Shown: positions 24,858 to 36,772 of the stretch, one piece after another | Numbering within the stretch: position 1 is the first letter of the stretch | How the letters are laid out: every line of letters starts with the position of its first letter | Source: DATKWD01 sp035529695 | GTDB taxonomy: Bacteria; Actinomycetota; Acidimicrobiia; Acidimicrobiales; Salinilacustritrichaceae | DNA: 64,000 nt | Direction of reading: 5' to 3' | NCBI GenBank assembly: GCA_035529695.1 | Contig: DATKWD010000074.1 | Coordinates: forward strand, 1 to 64,000 | The notes under the pieces: model-generated | Seen by the model: the letters and a program-made list of their open reading frames with translations, nothing else | Databases searched by the model: none | What the model was told of the DNA's origin: nothing | Program-made: the position numbers and the translations under genes

Positions 24858-26120
24858 GTGAACCCGATCGTCGACGACCTCCTGGCACGCGGACTCGTCC
24901 ACGACAGCACCGATCTCGACGCCCTCTCGAGTCGTCTCGACGCCGGGCCGCTCACCCTCTACTACGGCTGCGACCCGAGCGCCGACTCGTTGCACGCCGG
25001 CAACCTGATCGGGCTGCTGATCCTGCGCCGGTTCGCCGATGCAGGCCATCGCCCCATCGCGCTGGTGGGCGGCGCCACCGGCATGATCGGCGATCCGGGT
25101 GGGCGATCCGAGGAGCGCAACCTGCTCGACGAGGCGACCCTCGCCCACAACGTGGCAGGGATCGGCGCCCAGGTCGACGGCATCGTCGGGTCGGTGGCGA
25201 CGGTGGTCAACAATCTCGACTGGACCAAGGACATCTCGGCGCTCGAGTTCCTGCGCGACGTCGGCAAGCACGTCACGGTCAACCAGATGCTCGCCAAGGA
25301 GTCGATCAAGAGCAGGGTGAGTTCAGACCATGGCATCTCCTACACCGAGTTCAGCTACATGCTCCTGCAGGCCAATGACTACTGGTGGCTCCACGCCAAC
25401 GAGGCGTGCGAGCTCCAGATCGGCGGATCCGACCAGTGGGGAAACATCGTCGCCGGCGTCGACCTCATCCGGCGCCGATCCGATGGCGTCGCCCACGCGT
25501 TCACATGGCCCCTCATCACGCGGTCCGACGGGGAGAAGTTCGGCAAGTCAGCCGCCGGCGCGGTCTGGCTCTCGGCCGAGCGCACCAGCCCGTACGCATT
25601 CTTCCAGTACTGGATGAACGCCGACGACGGCGACGTCGAGCGCTTCCTGCTGCAACTGACGCTCCTGAGCCTCGACGAGGTCAGTGCGGTCGCCGCCGAG
25701 CACGAGGCCGACCCGGGGCGTCGCACGGCGCAGCGACGCCTTGCGCAAGAGCTGACCGGCCTCATCCACGGAGCCGACGCCGCTGCGGCGGCAGCGGAGG
25801 CCTCGGCCATCCTCTTCGGTGCCGATCCGGCAAATGCAGGCGTGCGGGCATTCGAGACGGTCGCCACCGAGGTGCGCACCGTCGGGTTCGATCCCGGCGA
25901 GACGGTGGTCGACGCGCTGCTCGCCACCGGCCTGGCCGGGTCGAGGAGCGAGGCCCGTCGACACCTTGCCGGCGGGGCGGTGCGGATCAACGGCGAACGC
26001 GCCGATGAGGACCGTCGGCTGGACGTGCGTGACCTCCGCCACGATCGCTTCGTCCTGCTGCGCAAGGGGAAGAAGTCGTACGCGTTGCTCGATGCCGAAA
26101 AAGATCGGCTGCCGAGTTGA
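24858..26120 (+). CDS. tyrS: tyrosyl-tRNA synthetase
   Basis: Class I synthetase that charges tRNA-Tyr; 420 residues from GTG 24858. The HIGH-like motif is CDPSADSLHAGNLIG (38-52), followed by VGGATGMIGDPGGRS and GGSDQWGNIVAG. The KMSKS-like loop is KFGKSAAG near residue 231. A C-terminal S4 RNA-binding domain (SRSEARRHLAGGAVRINGERA) is present. GTG 24849 is a possible upstream start. The 91-base gap to the divergent PBP gene shows no T-box leader. The rRNA promoter overlaps the tyrS stop codon. Confidence 0.96.
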   Translation: MNPIVDDLLARGLVHDSTDLDALSSRLDAGPLTLYYGCDPSADSLHAGNLIGLLILRRFADAGHRPIALVGGATGMIGDPGGRSEERNLLDEATLAHNVAGIGAQVDGIVGSVATVVNNLDWTKDISALEFLRDVGKHVTVNQMLAKESIKSRVSSDHGISYTEFSYMLLQANDYWWLHANEACELQIGGSDQWGNIVAGVDLIRRRSDGVAHAFTWPLITRSDGEKFGKSAAGAVWLSAERTSPYAFFQYWMNADDGDVERFLLQLTLLSLDEVSAVAAEHEADPGRRTAQRRLAQELTGLIHGADAAAAAAEASAILFGADPANAGVRAFETVATEVRTVGFDPGETVVDALLATGLAGSRSEARRHLAGGAVRINGERADEDRRLDVRDLRHDRFVLLRKGKKSYALLDAEKDRLPS

Positions 26121-26146
26121 CGCTGCGGTCGGACCACCGATAGCTT
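26117..26146 (+). promoter_or_regulatory. rRNA operon promoter TTGACG-N18-TAGCTT
   Basis: TTGACG (26117-26122) overlaps the tyrS stop, and TAGCTT (26141-26146) follows after 18 bases. This is the best-matched -35/-10 pair in the window and gives a leader of about 290 bases before 16S. Confidence 0.65.
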
Positions 26147-26244
26147 GGTCCTTCGCCTCGCACGACCCATGCGGTCGGAACGGGGCATCGGGCACCAACG
26201 CCCGGCGGTGAAAACCTGTCGGACGCGTGCCTGAAGAGCGAGAG

Positions 26245-26256
26245 CTCCTTGAAAAC
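26245..26256 (+). promoter_or_regulatory. boxA-like antitermination site before 16S
   Basis: CTCCTTGAAAAC resembles actinobacterial rRNA boxA elements and recurs as TTCCTTGAGAA before 23S. NusB/NusE binding is the expected role. Confidence 0.5.
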
Positions 26257-26269
26257 AGAAGAGAGGAAC
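26245..26269 (+). repeat. 5' arm of 16S rRNA processing stem
   Basis: AAAACAGAAGAGAGGAAC (26252-26269) is exactly complementary to 28094-28111, and CTCCTT before it pairs with 28113-28118 across one mismatch. The pairing closes a loop around the whole 16S, the classic RNase III substrate. Confidence 0.85.
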
Positions 26270-26443
26270 GAGACAGCGAGTGCGGCCAGCCGTTTTCGAA
26301 CGGCTGGAAAAGTAATGACGCACCCGTCCTCCGGCCCCTACCCGGGGTCGGAAAACGAAGTGCTAGGTCAGGGAAGGTCAGCTAGGCCGACCCTGGCTCT
26401 CCGATTCGATCGTTCACCCGGCTCCGCCAGGTGGACGTGAAGA

Positions 26444-27972
<1,529 letters not shown>

Positions 27973-28093
27973 AGCCAAACGTCATCGGCAACCGATGACG
28001 GTTCCCAGTTGATCACTCGTTGAGTTTCGTCGCCGCACGCCGGCCAGATCGTAGGTTTCGATCTCTTTGGCCAGTCGACGCGTCGAGACGACT

Positions 28094-28118
28094 GTTCCTC
28101 TCTTCTGTTTTGAGGGAG
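28094..28118 (+). repeat. 3' arm of 16S rRNA processing stem
   Basis: GTTCCTCTCTTCTGTTTT (28094-28111) is the exact reverse complement of 26252-26269; AGGGAG after it extends the pairing with one G-U pair. Confidence 0.85.
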
Positions 28119-28120
28119 TA

Positions 28121-28144
28121 GGCGGGACCCATCAGGGTCCCGCC
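28121..28144 (+). other. spacer hairpin, 10-base perfect stem
   Basis: GGCGGGACCC, ATCA loop, GGGTCCCGCC. It sits between the 16S and 23S stems and has no T tract, so it is more likely a structural or processing element than a terminator. Confidence 0.55.
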
Positions 28145-28159
28145 GCTTCTCTCTGTGCG

Positions 28160-28170
28160 TTCCTTGAGAA
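28160..28170 (+). promoter_or_regulatory. boxA-like site before 23S
   Basis: TTCCTTGAGAA matches the leader element CTCCTTGAAAAC in its core, placed just before the 23S processing stem as in other Actinobacteria. Confidence 0.5.
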
Positions 28171-28171
28171 T

Positions 28172-28192
28172 TTCATAGCGAGCACGAGCATC
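28172..28192 (+). repeat. 5' arm of 23S rRNA processing stem
   Basis: Begins TTCATAGCGAGCACGA and pairs with 31272-31292 over 21 bases with a single G-U pair, closing a loop around 23S. Confidence 0.85.
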
Positions 28193-28199
28193 TTTGTTC

Positions 28200-31268
<3,069 letters not shown>

Positions 31269-31271
31269 CTT

Positions 31272-31292
31272 GATGTTCGTGCTCGCTATGAA
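31272..31292 (+). repeat. 3' arm of 23S rRNA processing stem
   Basis: Begins GATGTTCGTGCTCGC; complementary to 28172-28192 over 21 bases with one G-U pair. Confidence 0.85.
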
Positions 31293-31349
31293 GTGCTCAG
31301 CGAACGCTGCGCCCCGTGAATGCACGGGTGCGCGCCGTTGACAACTGAT

Positions 31350-31466
<117 letters not shown>

Positions 31467-31472
31467 TCTCAT

Positions 31473-31512
31473 CGAAGAGAGGTTCCCTCGGGGACCTCTC
31501 TTCGTCGTTTTG
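31473..31512 (+). terminator. intrinsic terminator of the rRNA operon
   Basis: CGAAGAGAGG pairs with CCTCTCTTCG, extended inward to a 14-base stem with a CTCG tetraloop, followed by TCGTTTTGG. This is the strongest terminator in the window. Confidence 0.85.
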
Positions 31513-31525
31513 GCCGGATGGGGCC

Positions 31526-31531
31526 TAACCT
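31526..31531 (+). promoter_or_regulatory. -10 box TAACCT of the TPR gene
   Basis: TAACCT lies 6 bases before GTG 31538 and just past the rRNA terminator; leaderless arrangement. Confidence 0.45.
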
Positions 31532-31537
31532 CGGTTG

Positions 31538-32575
31538 GTGCCCCCGCCGAGCGATCGATCCAAGCGCGACCCTCGGGGCGGCGCGAATCGCAAGCCGTCG
31601 GGGCGCAAGCCGCCTGCCGGCCGTGGTGGCAAGCCCGGCGGCAGGTCGGGCGGTGGGTCCGGTGGGTCGTCGAAGGGATCCAACCGCGACCGCAAGCCGC
31701 ACGAGCGATACGACCGCGGCCGGCGCGACGACGAGGTCGACCCGCGAACCAAGACCTGGGGCAGGGTGGCTCGCCGTGGTGCCGCCCACCTGAACGACGC
31801 CGGGGCCTCCAAGGCATTCCGCGACGCCGTCGAGGAGCAGACCGGCGAGCCGTGGGAGCCCGAGTCGTGGGTCGACGAAGGTCCCGTGCGGGCCGACGGC
31901 GAGGCTGCGGTGACCCGAGCGCGCAGCGAAGGTGCCAAGGGGAAGGCCAGCGAGACGGTGCCTGACACCAAGGCGCTCAAGCGCTCGCTGCCGGCGAATC
32001 GTCGCGAACATGCCGAGCGTGACGTCAAGAAGGCCACCAAGGCGTTCCAGCGGGAGTACTTCCGTGACGCCGAGAAGCTCCTCAAGCCGCTGATCGCCGT
32101 GGCTCCCGACGACCTGACGGTCCTCGAGTTGTACGGCTTGACGCTGTACCGCCTCGAGCGATGGCGAGCCGCCGCCGAGCGGCTCGAACGCTTCGCCGAG
32201 CTCACCGGCTCGGTCGAACAGCATCCGGTGATCGCCGACTGTCGTCGGGCGCTGGGTCACCACAAACGGGTGGCCGAGCTGTGGGACGAGCTGCGTGAGC
32301 AGCAGGGTTCGGCGGCACTGATGGCCGAGGGGCGCATCGTCTACGCAGGCGACCTCGCCGACAGGGGCGACCTCAAGGGTGCGATCGCAGAACTCGAGCG
32401 GAGTTCGTACAAGGCGAAGAAACCCAAGGACCATCACCTTCGTCTGCGCTACGCGCTGGCTGATCTGTACGAGCGGGCCGGCGACGTGCCCCGTGCCCGC
32501 GAGCTGTTCGCCTCGATCGCGGCGGCCGATCCCGACTACGTCGATGTGCGCCGCCGCATCGCTGCACTCCGATAG
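31538..32575 (+). CDS. tetratricopeptide-repeat protein with basic N-terminus
   Basis: 345 residues. The first 70 are a disordered Arg/Gly/Lys/Pro-rich tail (RKPSGRKPPAGRGGKPGG). From about 155 to the end the helices follow a TPR-like pattern: AFQREYFRDAEKLLKPLIAVAPDDLTVLELYGLTLYRLERW, ALMAEGRIVYAGDLADRGDLKGAIAELERS and RLRYALADLYERAGDVPRARELFASIAAADPDYVDVRRRI. Such proteins mediate protein contacts; the basic tail could bind rRNA or other nucleic acid. It occupies the position of Rv1691 in the mycobacterial order. GTG 31538 is chosen from the -10 box; a TTG three bases upstream is possible. Confidence 0.8.
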   Translation: MPPPSDRSKRDPRGGANRKPSGRKPPAGRGGKPGGRSGGGSGGSSKGSNRDRKPHERYDRGRRDDEVDPRTKTWGRVARRGAAHLNDAGASKAFRDAVEEQTGEPWEPESWVDEGPVRADGEAAVTRARSEGAKGKASETVPDTKALKRSLPANRREHAERDVKKATKAFQREYFRDAEKLLKPLIAVAPDDLTVLELYGLTLYRLERWRAAAERLERFAELTGSVEQHPVIADCRRALGHHKRVAELWDELREQQGSAALMAEGRIVYAGDLADRGDLKGAIAELERSSYKAKKPKDHHLRLRYALADLYERAGDVPRARELFASIAAADPDYVDVRRRIAALR

Positions 32576-32599
32576 AGAATCCCTTCACAACCCGACGGT

Positions 32600-32667
32600 C
32601 CTGATCCCGATCTTCGTTGCTCTCCGGGCAACTATTGGCGGGAGGACAACGAAGATCCTGGGTCAGG
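32600..32667. repeat. long imperfect inverted repeat / hairpin
   Basis: GATCTTCGTTG (32609-32619) and CAACGAAGATC (32647-32657) are exact complements, and CCTGATCC / GGGTCAGG extend the stem to 19 pairs around a 1-by-2 internal loop. The 27-base loop is itself GC-rich. It lies 25 bases after the TPR gene and may be its terminator, though no long T tract follows. Confidence 0.6.
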
Positions 32668-32830
32668 TTTCGAGGAAGGCCCGGATCTGCTCCCACCCGA
32701 CGGTGACCGTCGAGCGACGCCGCGTCGTCGCCGTGGTCGGTCATCGTGGCGGTTCGGCGTAGCTGTCACTGCCGGTCGCCATGATGGGCGTACCTCCTCC
32801 TCGTATCCCTCCAGCTCCTGGAGATCTGTG

Positions 32831-33196
32831 ATGTCCCTACCCACCTCCTTCAACTCGGCGCTCGTCGCCGGGACCCTGTCGAGTCCGCCACGAAAGCGTC
32901 AGTTGCCGTCTGGATCGGTTCTGCTGAATCTCGAAGTACGCGTCGACCACGCCGACCGCGCCGCCGACTCGGTCCCGGTGTCGGTGTTCGACCCGGCGGC
33001 CACCGTGGCGAAGCTCGCTGAAGGCGACCCGGTGGTCGTGGTCGGATCAATCCGCCGCCGCTTCTTCCGTGCCGGTGGCGCCACGGTGAGCCGTACCGAG
33101 GTGGTGGCCGACAAGGTCGTCCGGGCCAATCGGCGAGCCGCGGTCGATCGACTCGCCGCCGCAGCCGTGGCTGCGATCGCAGCCGCACCGGGCTGA
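32831..33196 (+). CDS. single-stranded DNA-binding-like OB-fold protein
   Basis: 121 residues with an SSB-like OB fold: NSALVAGTLSSPPRKRQLPSG, LLNLEVRV, VPVSVFDPAATVAKLAEGDPVVVVGSIRRRFFRAGG and TEVVADKVVRA. It is shorter than the housekeeping SSB and lacks the acidic C-terminal tail that recruits partner proteins; the end is instead Ala-rich. Probably a paralogous SSB rather than the replication SSB. ATG 32831 is favoured by GGAG 8 bases upstream; GTG 32828 is adjacent. The 255-base upstream gap holds only the inverted repeat at 32600-32667. Confidence 0.7.
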   Translation: MSLPTSFNSALVAGTLSSPPRKRQLPSGSVLLNLEVRVDHADRAADSVPVSVFDPAATVAKLAEGDPVVVVGSIRRRFFRAGGATVSRTEVVADKVVRANRRAAVDRLAAAAVAAIAAAPG

Positions 33197-33267
33197 GCTG
33201 TGACGTCGGGCCGGTCGTCGGCCAAGATGGTCGGTGTTCACTTCGCGCCGATCACCGGAGATGCACC

Positions 33268-34155
33268 ATGCAGCAAGACCAGCTCGACAAGATCCGCGAG
33301 GGCAACGGCTTCATCGCCGCGCTCGACCAGAGCGGCGGTAGCACCCCCAAGGCGCTTCGCATCTACGGCATCGACGAAGACGCCTACGCGAACGAGGACG
33401 AGATGTTCGACCTCATCCACGAGATGCGGACCCGCATCATCACCAGTCCCTCGTTCTCAGGCGAGCGGATCGTCGGCGCCATTCTGTTCGAGCAGACCAT
33501 GGACCGCGAGATCGAGGGCACCGGGACTGCTGAGTACCTCTGGACCACCACCGGTGTCGTCCCGTTCCTGAAGGTCGACAAGGGGTTGGCTGACGAGGCC
33601 AACGGTGTCCAGCTCATGAAGCCGATGCCCGATCTCGACGGACTGCTCGGTCGGGCGGTCGGAAAGGGTGTCTTCGGCACCAAGATGCGCTCGGTCATCA
33701 AGATGGCCGACCCGGCCGGAGTCCGGGCGATCGTCGACCAGCAGTTCGAGGTGGGTCGTCAGATCCTCGCGGCCGGACTGATGCCGATCCTCGAACCAGA
33801 GGTCGACATCACCAGCCCGCAGAAGGCCGAAGCCGAGGCTCTGCTGCGCGATGCGCTGATCGGCGGGCTCGACTCGCTCGCCGAAGGCCAGCAGGTGATG
33901 TTCAAGCTCACGTTGCCCGAGGAGGACGGGTACTACCAGGCGTTGGTCGACGACCCTCGCGTGCTCAAGGTGGTCGCGTTGTCGGGCGGGTACAGCCGCG
34001 AAGAAGCCAACGCCAAGTTGGCCCGTAACTCCGGGGTCATCGCGAGCTTCTCGCGGGCGCTCACCGAAGGGCTTTCGGCGCAGCTGTCCGACCGCGAGTT
34101 CGATCAGACGCTCGATGCGTCGATCGCGAGCATCTACGCAGCATCGATCACCTGA
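33268..34155 (+). CDS. fda: fructose-bisphosphate aldolase, class I
   Basis: Glycolysis/gluconeogenesis: reversibly splits fructose 1,6-bisphosphate into two triose phosphates through a Schiff base. 295 residues, the length of bacterial class I aldolases of the Staphylococcus type. Markers are FIAALDQSGGSTPKAL (15-30), AILFEQTMDR, VPFLKVDKG and the expected Schiff-base Lys213 in VMFKLTLPEED, plus VALSGGYSREEA that binds phosphate. GGAG precedes ATG by 6 bases. It is convergent with the ABC transporter genes. Confidence 0.93.
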   Translation: MQQDQLDKIREGNGFIAALDQSGGSTPKALRIYGIDEDAYANEDEMFDLIHEMRTRIITSPSFSGERIVGAILFEQTMDREIEGTGTAEYLWTTTGVVPFLKVDKGLADEANGVQLMKPMPDLDGLLGRAVGKGVFGTKMRSVIKMADPAGVRAIVDQQFEVGRQILAAGLMPILEPEVDITSPQKAEAEALLRDALIGGLDSLAEGQQVMFKLTLPEEDGYYQALVDDPRVLKVVALSGGYSREEANAKLARNSGVIASFSRALTEGLSAQLSDREFDQTLDASIASIYAASIT

Positions 34156-34164
34156 TCCTCAGGT
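34150..34164. terminator. small dyad enclosing two convergent stop codons
   Basis: ACCTGA-TCC-TCAGGT. The aldolase TGA is in the left arm and the TGA of the ABC ATPase is in the right arm. Too short to be a strong terminator on its own. Confidence 0.3.
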
Positions 34165-35073
34165 CTCTCCGCGGTAGATCCGACGGATGATGTCTTCGAG
34201 GTCGGGGGGTTCGAGGCTGAGATCGATGATGTCGTGGGCAGCCATGACCCGGCTGATGAGGTGGGGCGCGGTGATCTCGTCGCGCGAGAACTGCATCCAG
34301 ACCTTGCGGCCTTCCTGGCGGACGACACGAGCGCCCTCGACGTCGATGGTGCCCGGATCGACGAGATCGACGACCAGCTGCCGCGTGGTTCCGTAGCGCG
34401 AGCGGAGGTCGTCGACGGTGCCGTCGGAGATCACCCGGCCGTGGTCGATGATCATGAGCCGTCGGCACAACGCGACGAGGTCGTCGACATCGTGGGTCGT
34501 GAGCAGGATCGTGGTGCCGTCGGTCTCGTTCAGTTCGGCCAGGAAACGACGCACCTCGGCCTTGGCGTCGACGTCGAGCCCGATGGTGGGTTCGTCGAGA
34601 AAGAGGACACGTGGTCGGGGGGTCACGGCCACGGCGAGTTCGGCGCGCATGCGCTGTCCCAATGACAGCGTGCGCACCGGCGCCGTGAGCAATGGCCCGA
34701 GGGCGAGGAGGGCGACCATGCGGTCGCGGTGGCGGACGTGCTCGTCCGCATCCTGGCCGTACATCCGCCGGGTGAGCTCGAAGCTGTCGGCCAACGGCAG
34801 ATCCCACCACAACTGGGTCCGCTGGCCGAAGACCACGCCGGTCCGTTGGTTCAGCTCGCGTCGCTGCTTGGATGGCACGAGACCGTCGACGATCACGGTG
34901 CCTGACGTCGGCTCGAGGATGCCCGTCATCATCTTGATGGTCGTCGACTTGCCTGCACCGTTCGGCCCGGCGTAGCCCACGAAGTCACCGGCCTCGATGG
35001 TGAACGAGACGTGATCGACCGCGAGGTCGCCTGCTTTGCCGTATCGCTTGGTCAGCCCGTCGACGGCGATCAT
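34159..35073 (-). CDS. ABC-2-type exporter ATP-binding protein
   Basis: 304-residue nucleotide-binding subunit. Walker A GPNGAGKST, Q loop in VVFGQRTQLWWDLP, signature LSLGQRMRAEL, Walker B VLFLDEPTIGLD and the H loop in LLTTHDVDDL are all intact. The NQRTGVVFGQRTQLWWDLPL segment is typical of the COG4586 subfamily, which pairs with two ABC-2 permeases. ATG 35073 overlaps the stop of the upstream permease by one base. Systems of this layout include the Synechocystis viologen exporter, but the substrate here is unknown. Confidence 0.92.
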   Translation of the reverse strand: MIAVDGLTKRYGKAGDLAVDHVSFTIEAGDFVGYAGPNGAGKSTTIKMMTGILEPTSGTVIVDGLVPSKQRRELNQRTGVVFGQRTQLWWDLPLADSFELTRRMYGQDADEHVRHRDRMVALLALGPLLTAPVRTLSLGQRMRAELAVAVTPRPRVLFLDEPTIGLDVDAKAEVRRFLAELNETDGTTILLTTHDVDDLVALCRRLMIIDHGRVISDGTVDDLRSRYGTTRQLVVDLVDPGTIDVEGARVVRQEGRKVWMQFSRDEITAPHLISRVMAAHDIIDLSLEPPDLEDIIRRIYRGET

Positions 35074-35903
35074 CACGAGCCCGTGCTCTCGTAGTGGCGG
35101 AGACCGGCCCGCCAGCACAGCGCAGCGAATCCCGCAAAGGCGAGGGCCGCGACCGGCGTCGCGGCCAGGAGCTCACGTGGCACTCCCGGAGGTCCCTGCT
35201 CATCGAGGACCCAGAGCGCAGGGACGTAGATCGCCAGGGCGAGGGGGATCACGTACAAGAACACCGCGCGCATCGCGGACGAGTAGATCTGCAGCGGATA
35301 GCTGCTCATCGTGGCTCCGCCGTAGGTGAATGCGTTGACGAGTTCGGTGCCCTCGATCGTGAACATGGTGATGCCGGCACCGATCACCAGGATGCTGAAG
35401 ACGATGACCTGGGTTGCGACGACCGCCAGCCCCGTGATGACCAGGTTGAGGACCGTGACGTCGGCGCCCGCGACGACCGATGCCCATGCCACGACCCCGA
35501 GTCCGGCGAAGCCCCGCCCGAGTTCGCGGACCTGGATGTCCGACGTCACGACCCACGCCAGCGGCGACAGCGGTCGAGTCAGCGCCGCGTCGATGCGTCC
35601 TTCGCGGATCAGGTTCGAGAACGCGGGTGGCTCCAGCGCGTCGCCGACGAGCATGCCGAACCCCAACCCGGCGTTCGCGACCCCGACGAGCCACGCCACC
35701 TGGGCGGCACTCCATCCGCCGATGTCGTCGAATCGGCCGACCAGGATCACGATGGCGATCGCCTCGGCCACCACGATGCTGGCCGCACCGAGGGTGCGCA
35801 TCGCAACCTGCGGACCGGTCCCGACCGACGCCCGAACCGATGCCCTCGCGAGATGCCACGCGGTGCGGACGTCGTCGCGTCGACGAATCGCGACCTCAGC
35901 CAC
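35073..35903 (-). CDS. ABC-2-type permease (COG3694/DUF990-like)
   Basis: 276 residues with six predicted membrane helices. The block FSNLIREGRIDAALTRPLSPLAWV is the conserved cytosolic loop of this permease class. It overlaps the first permease gene by 8 bases and the ATPase gene by 1 base, so the three are coupled in one exporter operon. Confidence 0.85.
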   Translation of the reverse strand: MAEVAIRRRDDVRTAWHLARASVRASVGTGPQVAMRTLGAASIVVAEAIAIVILVGRFDDIGGWSAAQVAWLVGVANAGLGFGMLVGDALEPPAFSNLIREGRIDAALTRPLSPLAWVVTSDIQVRELGRGFAGLGVVAWASVVAGADVTVLNLVITGLAVVATQVIVFSILVIGAGITMFTIEGTELVNAFTYGGATMSSYPLQIYSSAMRAVFLYVIPLALAIYVPALWVLDEQGPPGVPRELLAATPVAALAFAGFAALCWRAGLRHYESTGS

Positions 35904-36675
35904 CGAACACCACCAGCCTGGACGTCGCCCGTGTCATGACGGCGCGACACACGATCCACATCGCGCCTGCCCAGAACACTTGGACGGCAAGAGCAGCGGG
36001 CACCGACTGACCCGTGGCCACCGCGACCGGTGCCATGAGCATGGCGACGAGCGGTGAGAGGTTGGCGATCTGCTGGAGTGCGTCGGGGAAGTAGACGGTC
36101 GGGATCAGGAAGCCCGAGAAGAACCAGATCGGGATGAACACCAGCGCGAAGATGCCCCGGTAGTCGGGCGACCAGAACGCGATTGCCCCGATCAGGAACC
36201 GGAGCTCGGCCGCAACCACCGACGCAACGCAGATCGACAGCACGAATGCGCCCCACCCCGGCACGGAGGTCGGCAGGTTCAGATCGAGGACGATGGCGGC
36301 GACGAAGAGCGGCCCCGGGGCACGCAGCGCGAGGAAGTAGGAGATGCGGCCGAGGTCGAACGCGAAGTGCCGGACGAGGGGGTCGCCCGGTCGGGTGAGT
36401 TCGCTGACGAAGTCGCCCGAGCGGATGCGGTCGGGCAGCTCGAACAGCCACGGCGTCCAGATGGCGCCGAACAAGGCCTGGAGCACCCAGACGTAGGTGA
36501 GCGCATCGGCTTGGTCGAAGCCTCCGACATCAGACGCGTTGCGGTAGAGGGCGAGGAACAGCGCGGTGCGCACGATCCCGAAGAACACGTTGGTGAGCAG
36601 TCCGCTGACCAGTGCGAGGCGATACGACGCCTGACGTCGCACGCCCGCGCGAAACAGTGCGAGGACCGTTCCCAC
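35896..36675 (-). CDS. ABC-2-type permease, first gene of exporter operon
   Basis: 259 residues, six predicted membrane helices, with FELPDRIRSGDFVSELTRPGDPLVRHF matching the same loop as its partner permease. The two permeases are related but clearly diverged, as expected for a heterodimer. Start GTG 36675 follows TACGCT by 7 bases on the minus strand, so the operon is probably leaderless. It is divergent from korA. Confidence 0.85.
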   Translation of the reverse strand: MGTVLALFRAGVRRQASYRLALVSGLLTNVFFGIVRTALFLALYRNASDVGGFDQADALTYVWVLQALFGAIWTPWLFELPDRIRSGDFVSELTRPGDPLVRHFAFDLGRISYFLALRAPGPLFVAAIVLDLNLPTSVPGWGAFVLSICVASVVAAELRFLIGAIAFWSPDYRGIFALVFIPIWFFSGFLIPTVYFPDALQQIANLSPLVAMLMAPVAVATGQSVPAALAVQVFWAGAMWIVCRAVMTRATSRLVVFGG

Positions 36676-36682
36676 CGGGGCG

Positions 36683-36688
36683 AGCGTA
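36683..36688 (-). promoter_or_regulatory. -10 box TACGCT of the exporter operon
   Basis: Minus-strand TACGCT, 7 bases before the GTG start at 36675; same hexamer as at 19482, 56480 and 60660. Confidence 0.5.
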
Positions 36689-36730
36689 GTTCTCTGCCTT
36701 CGGGTCCACGGAGAAGCCCCAGGGTGCCGC

Positions 36731-36736
36731 TACCCT
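36731..36736 (+). promoter_or_regulatory. -10-like box TACCCT of korAB
   Basis: TACCCT lies 36 bases before the korA GTG. Unlike the leaderless genes, korA keeps a strong ribosome binding site GGGAGG at 36761-36766. Confidence 0.4.
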
Positions 36737-36772
36737 CGTCCGAGCCAATCAACCTTTCCCGGGAGGACAACG

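Larger units (their letters stand above)
26147..26443 (+). other. rRNA operon leader
   Basis: Non-coding leader of about 297 bases. It holds a boxA-like CTCCTTGAAAAC (26245-26256), the 5' arm of the 16S processing stem (26245-26269), a perfect 9-base hairpin CCAGCCGTT-TTCG-AACGGCTGG (26286-26307) followed by AAAAG, and a GC-rich hairpin at about 26332-26352. No open frame of interest. Confidence 0.75.

Noticed and set aside
26286..26307. Hairpin CCAGCCGTT-TTCG-AACGGCTGG as a terminator after tyrS
   Set aside because: It lies downstream of the rRNA promoter inside the leader and is followed by AAAAG and not a T tract, so it is more likely a leader structure.
32379..32762. Plus-strand open frame over the end of the TPR gene and the gap after it
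   Set aside because: Arg/Ser-rich shadow frame without start signal; the gap is better explained by the inverted repeat.
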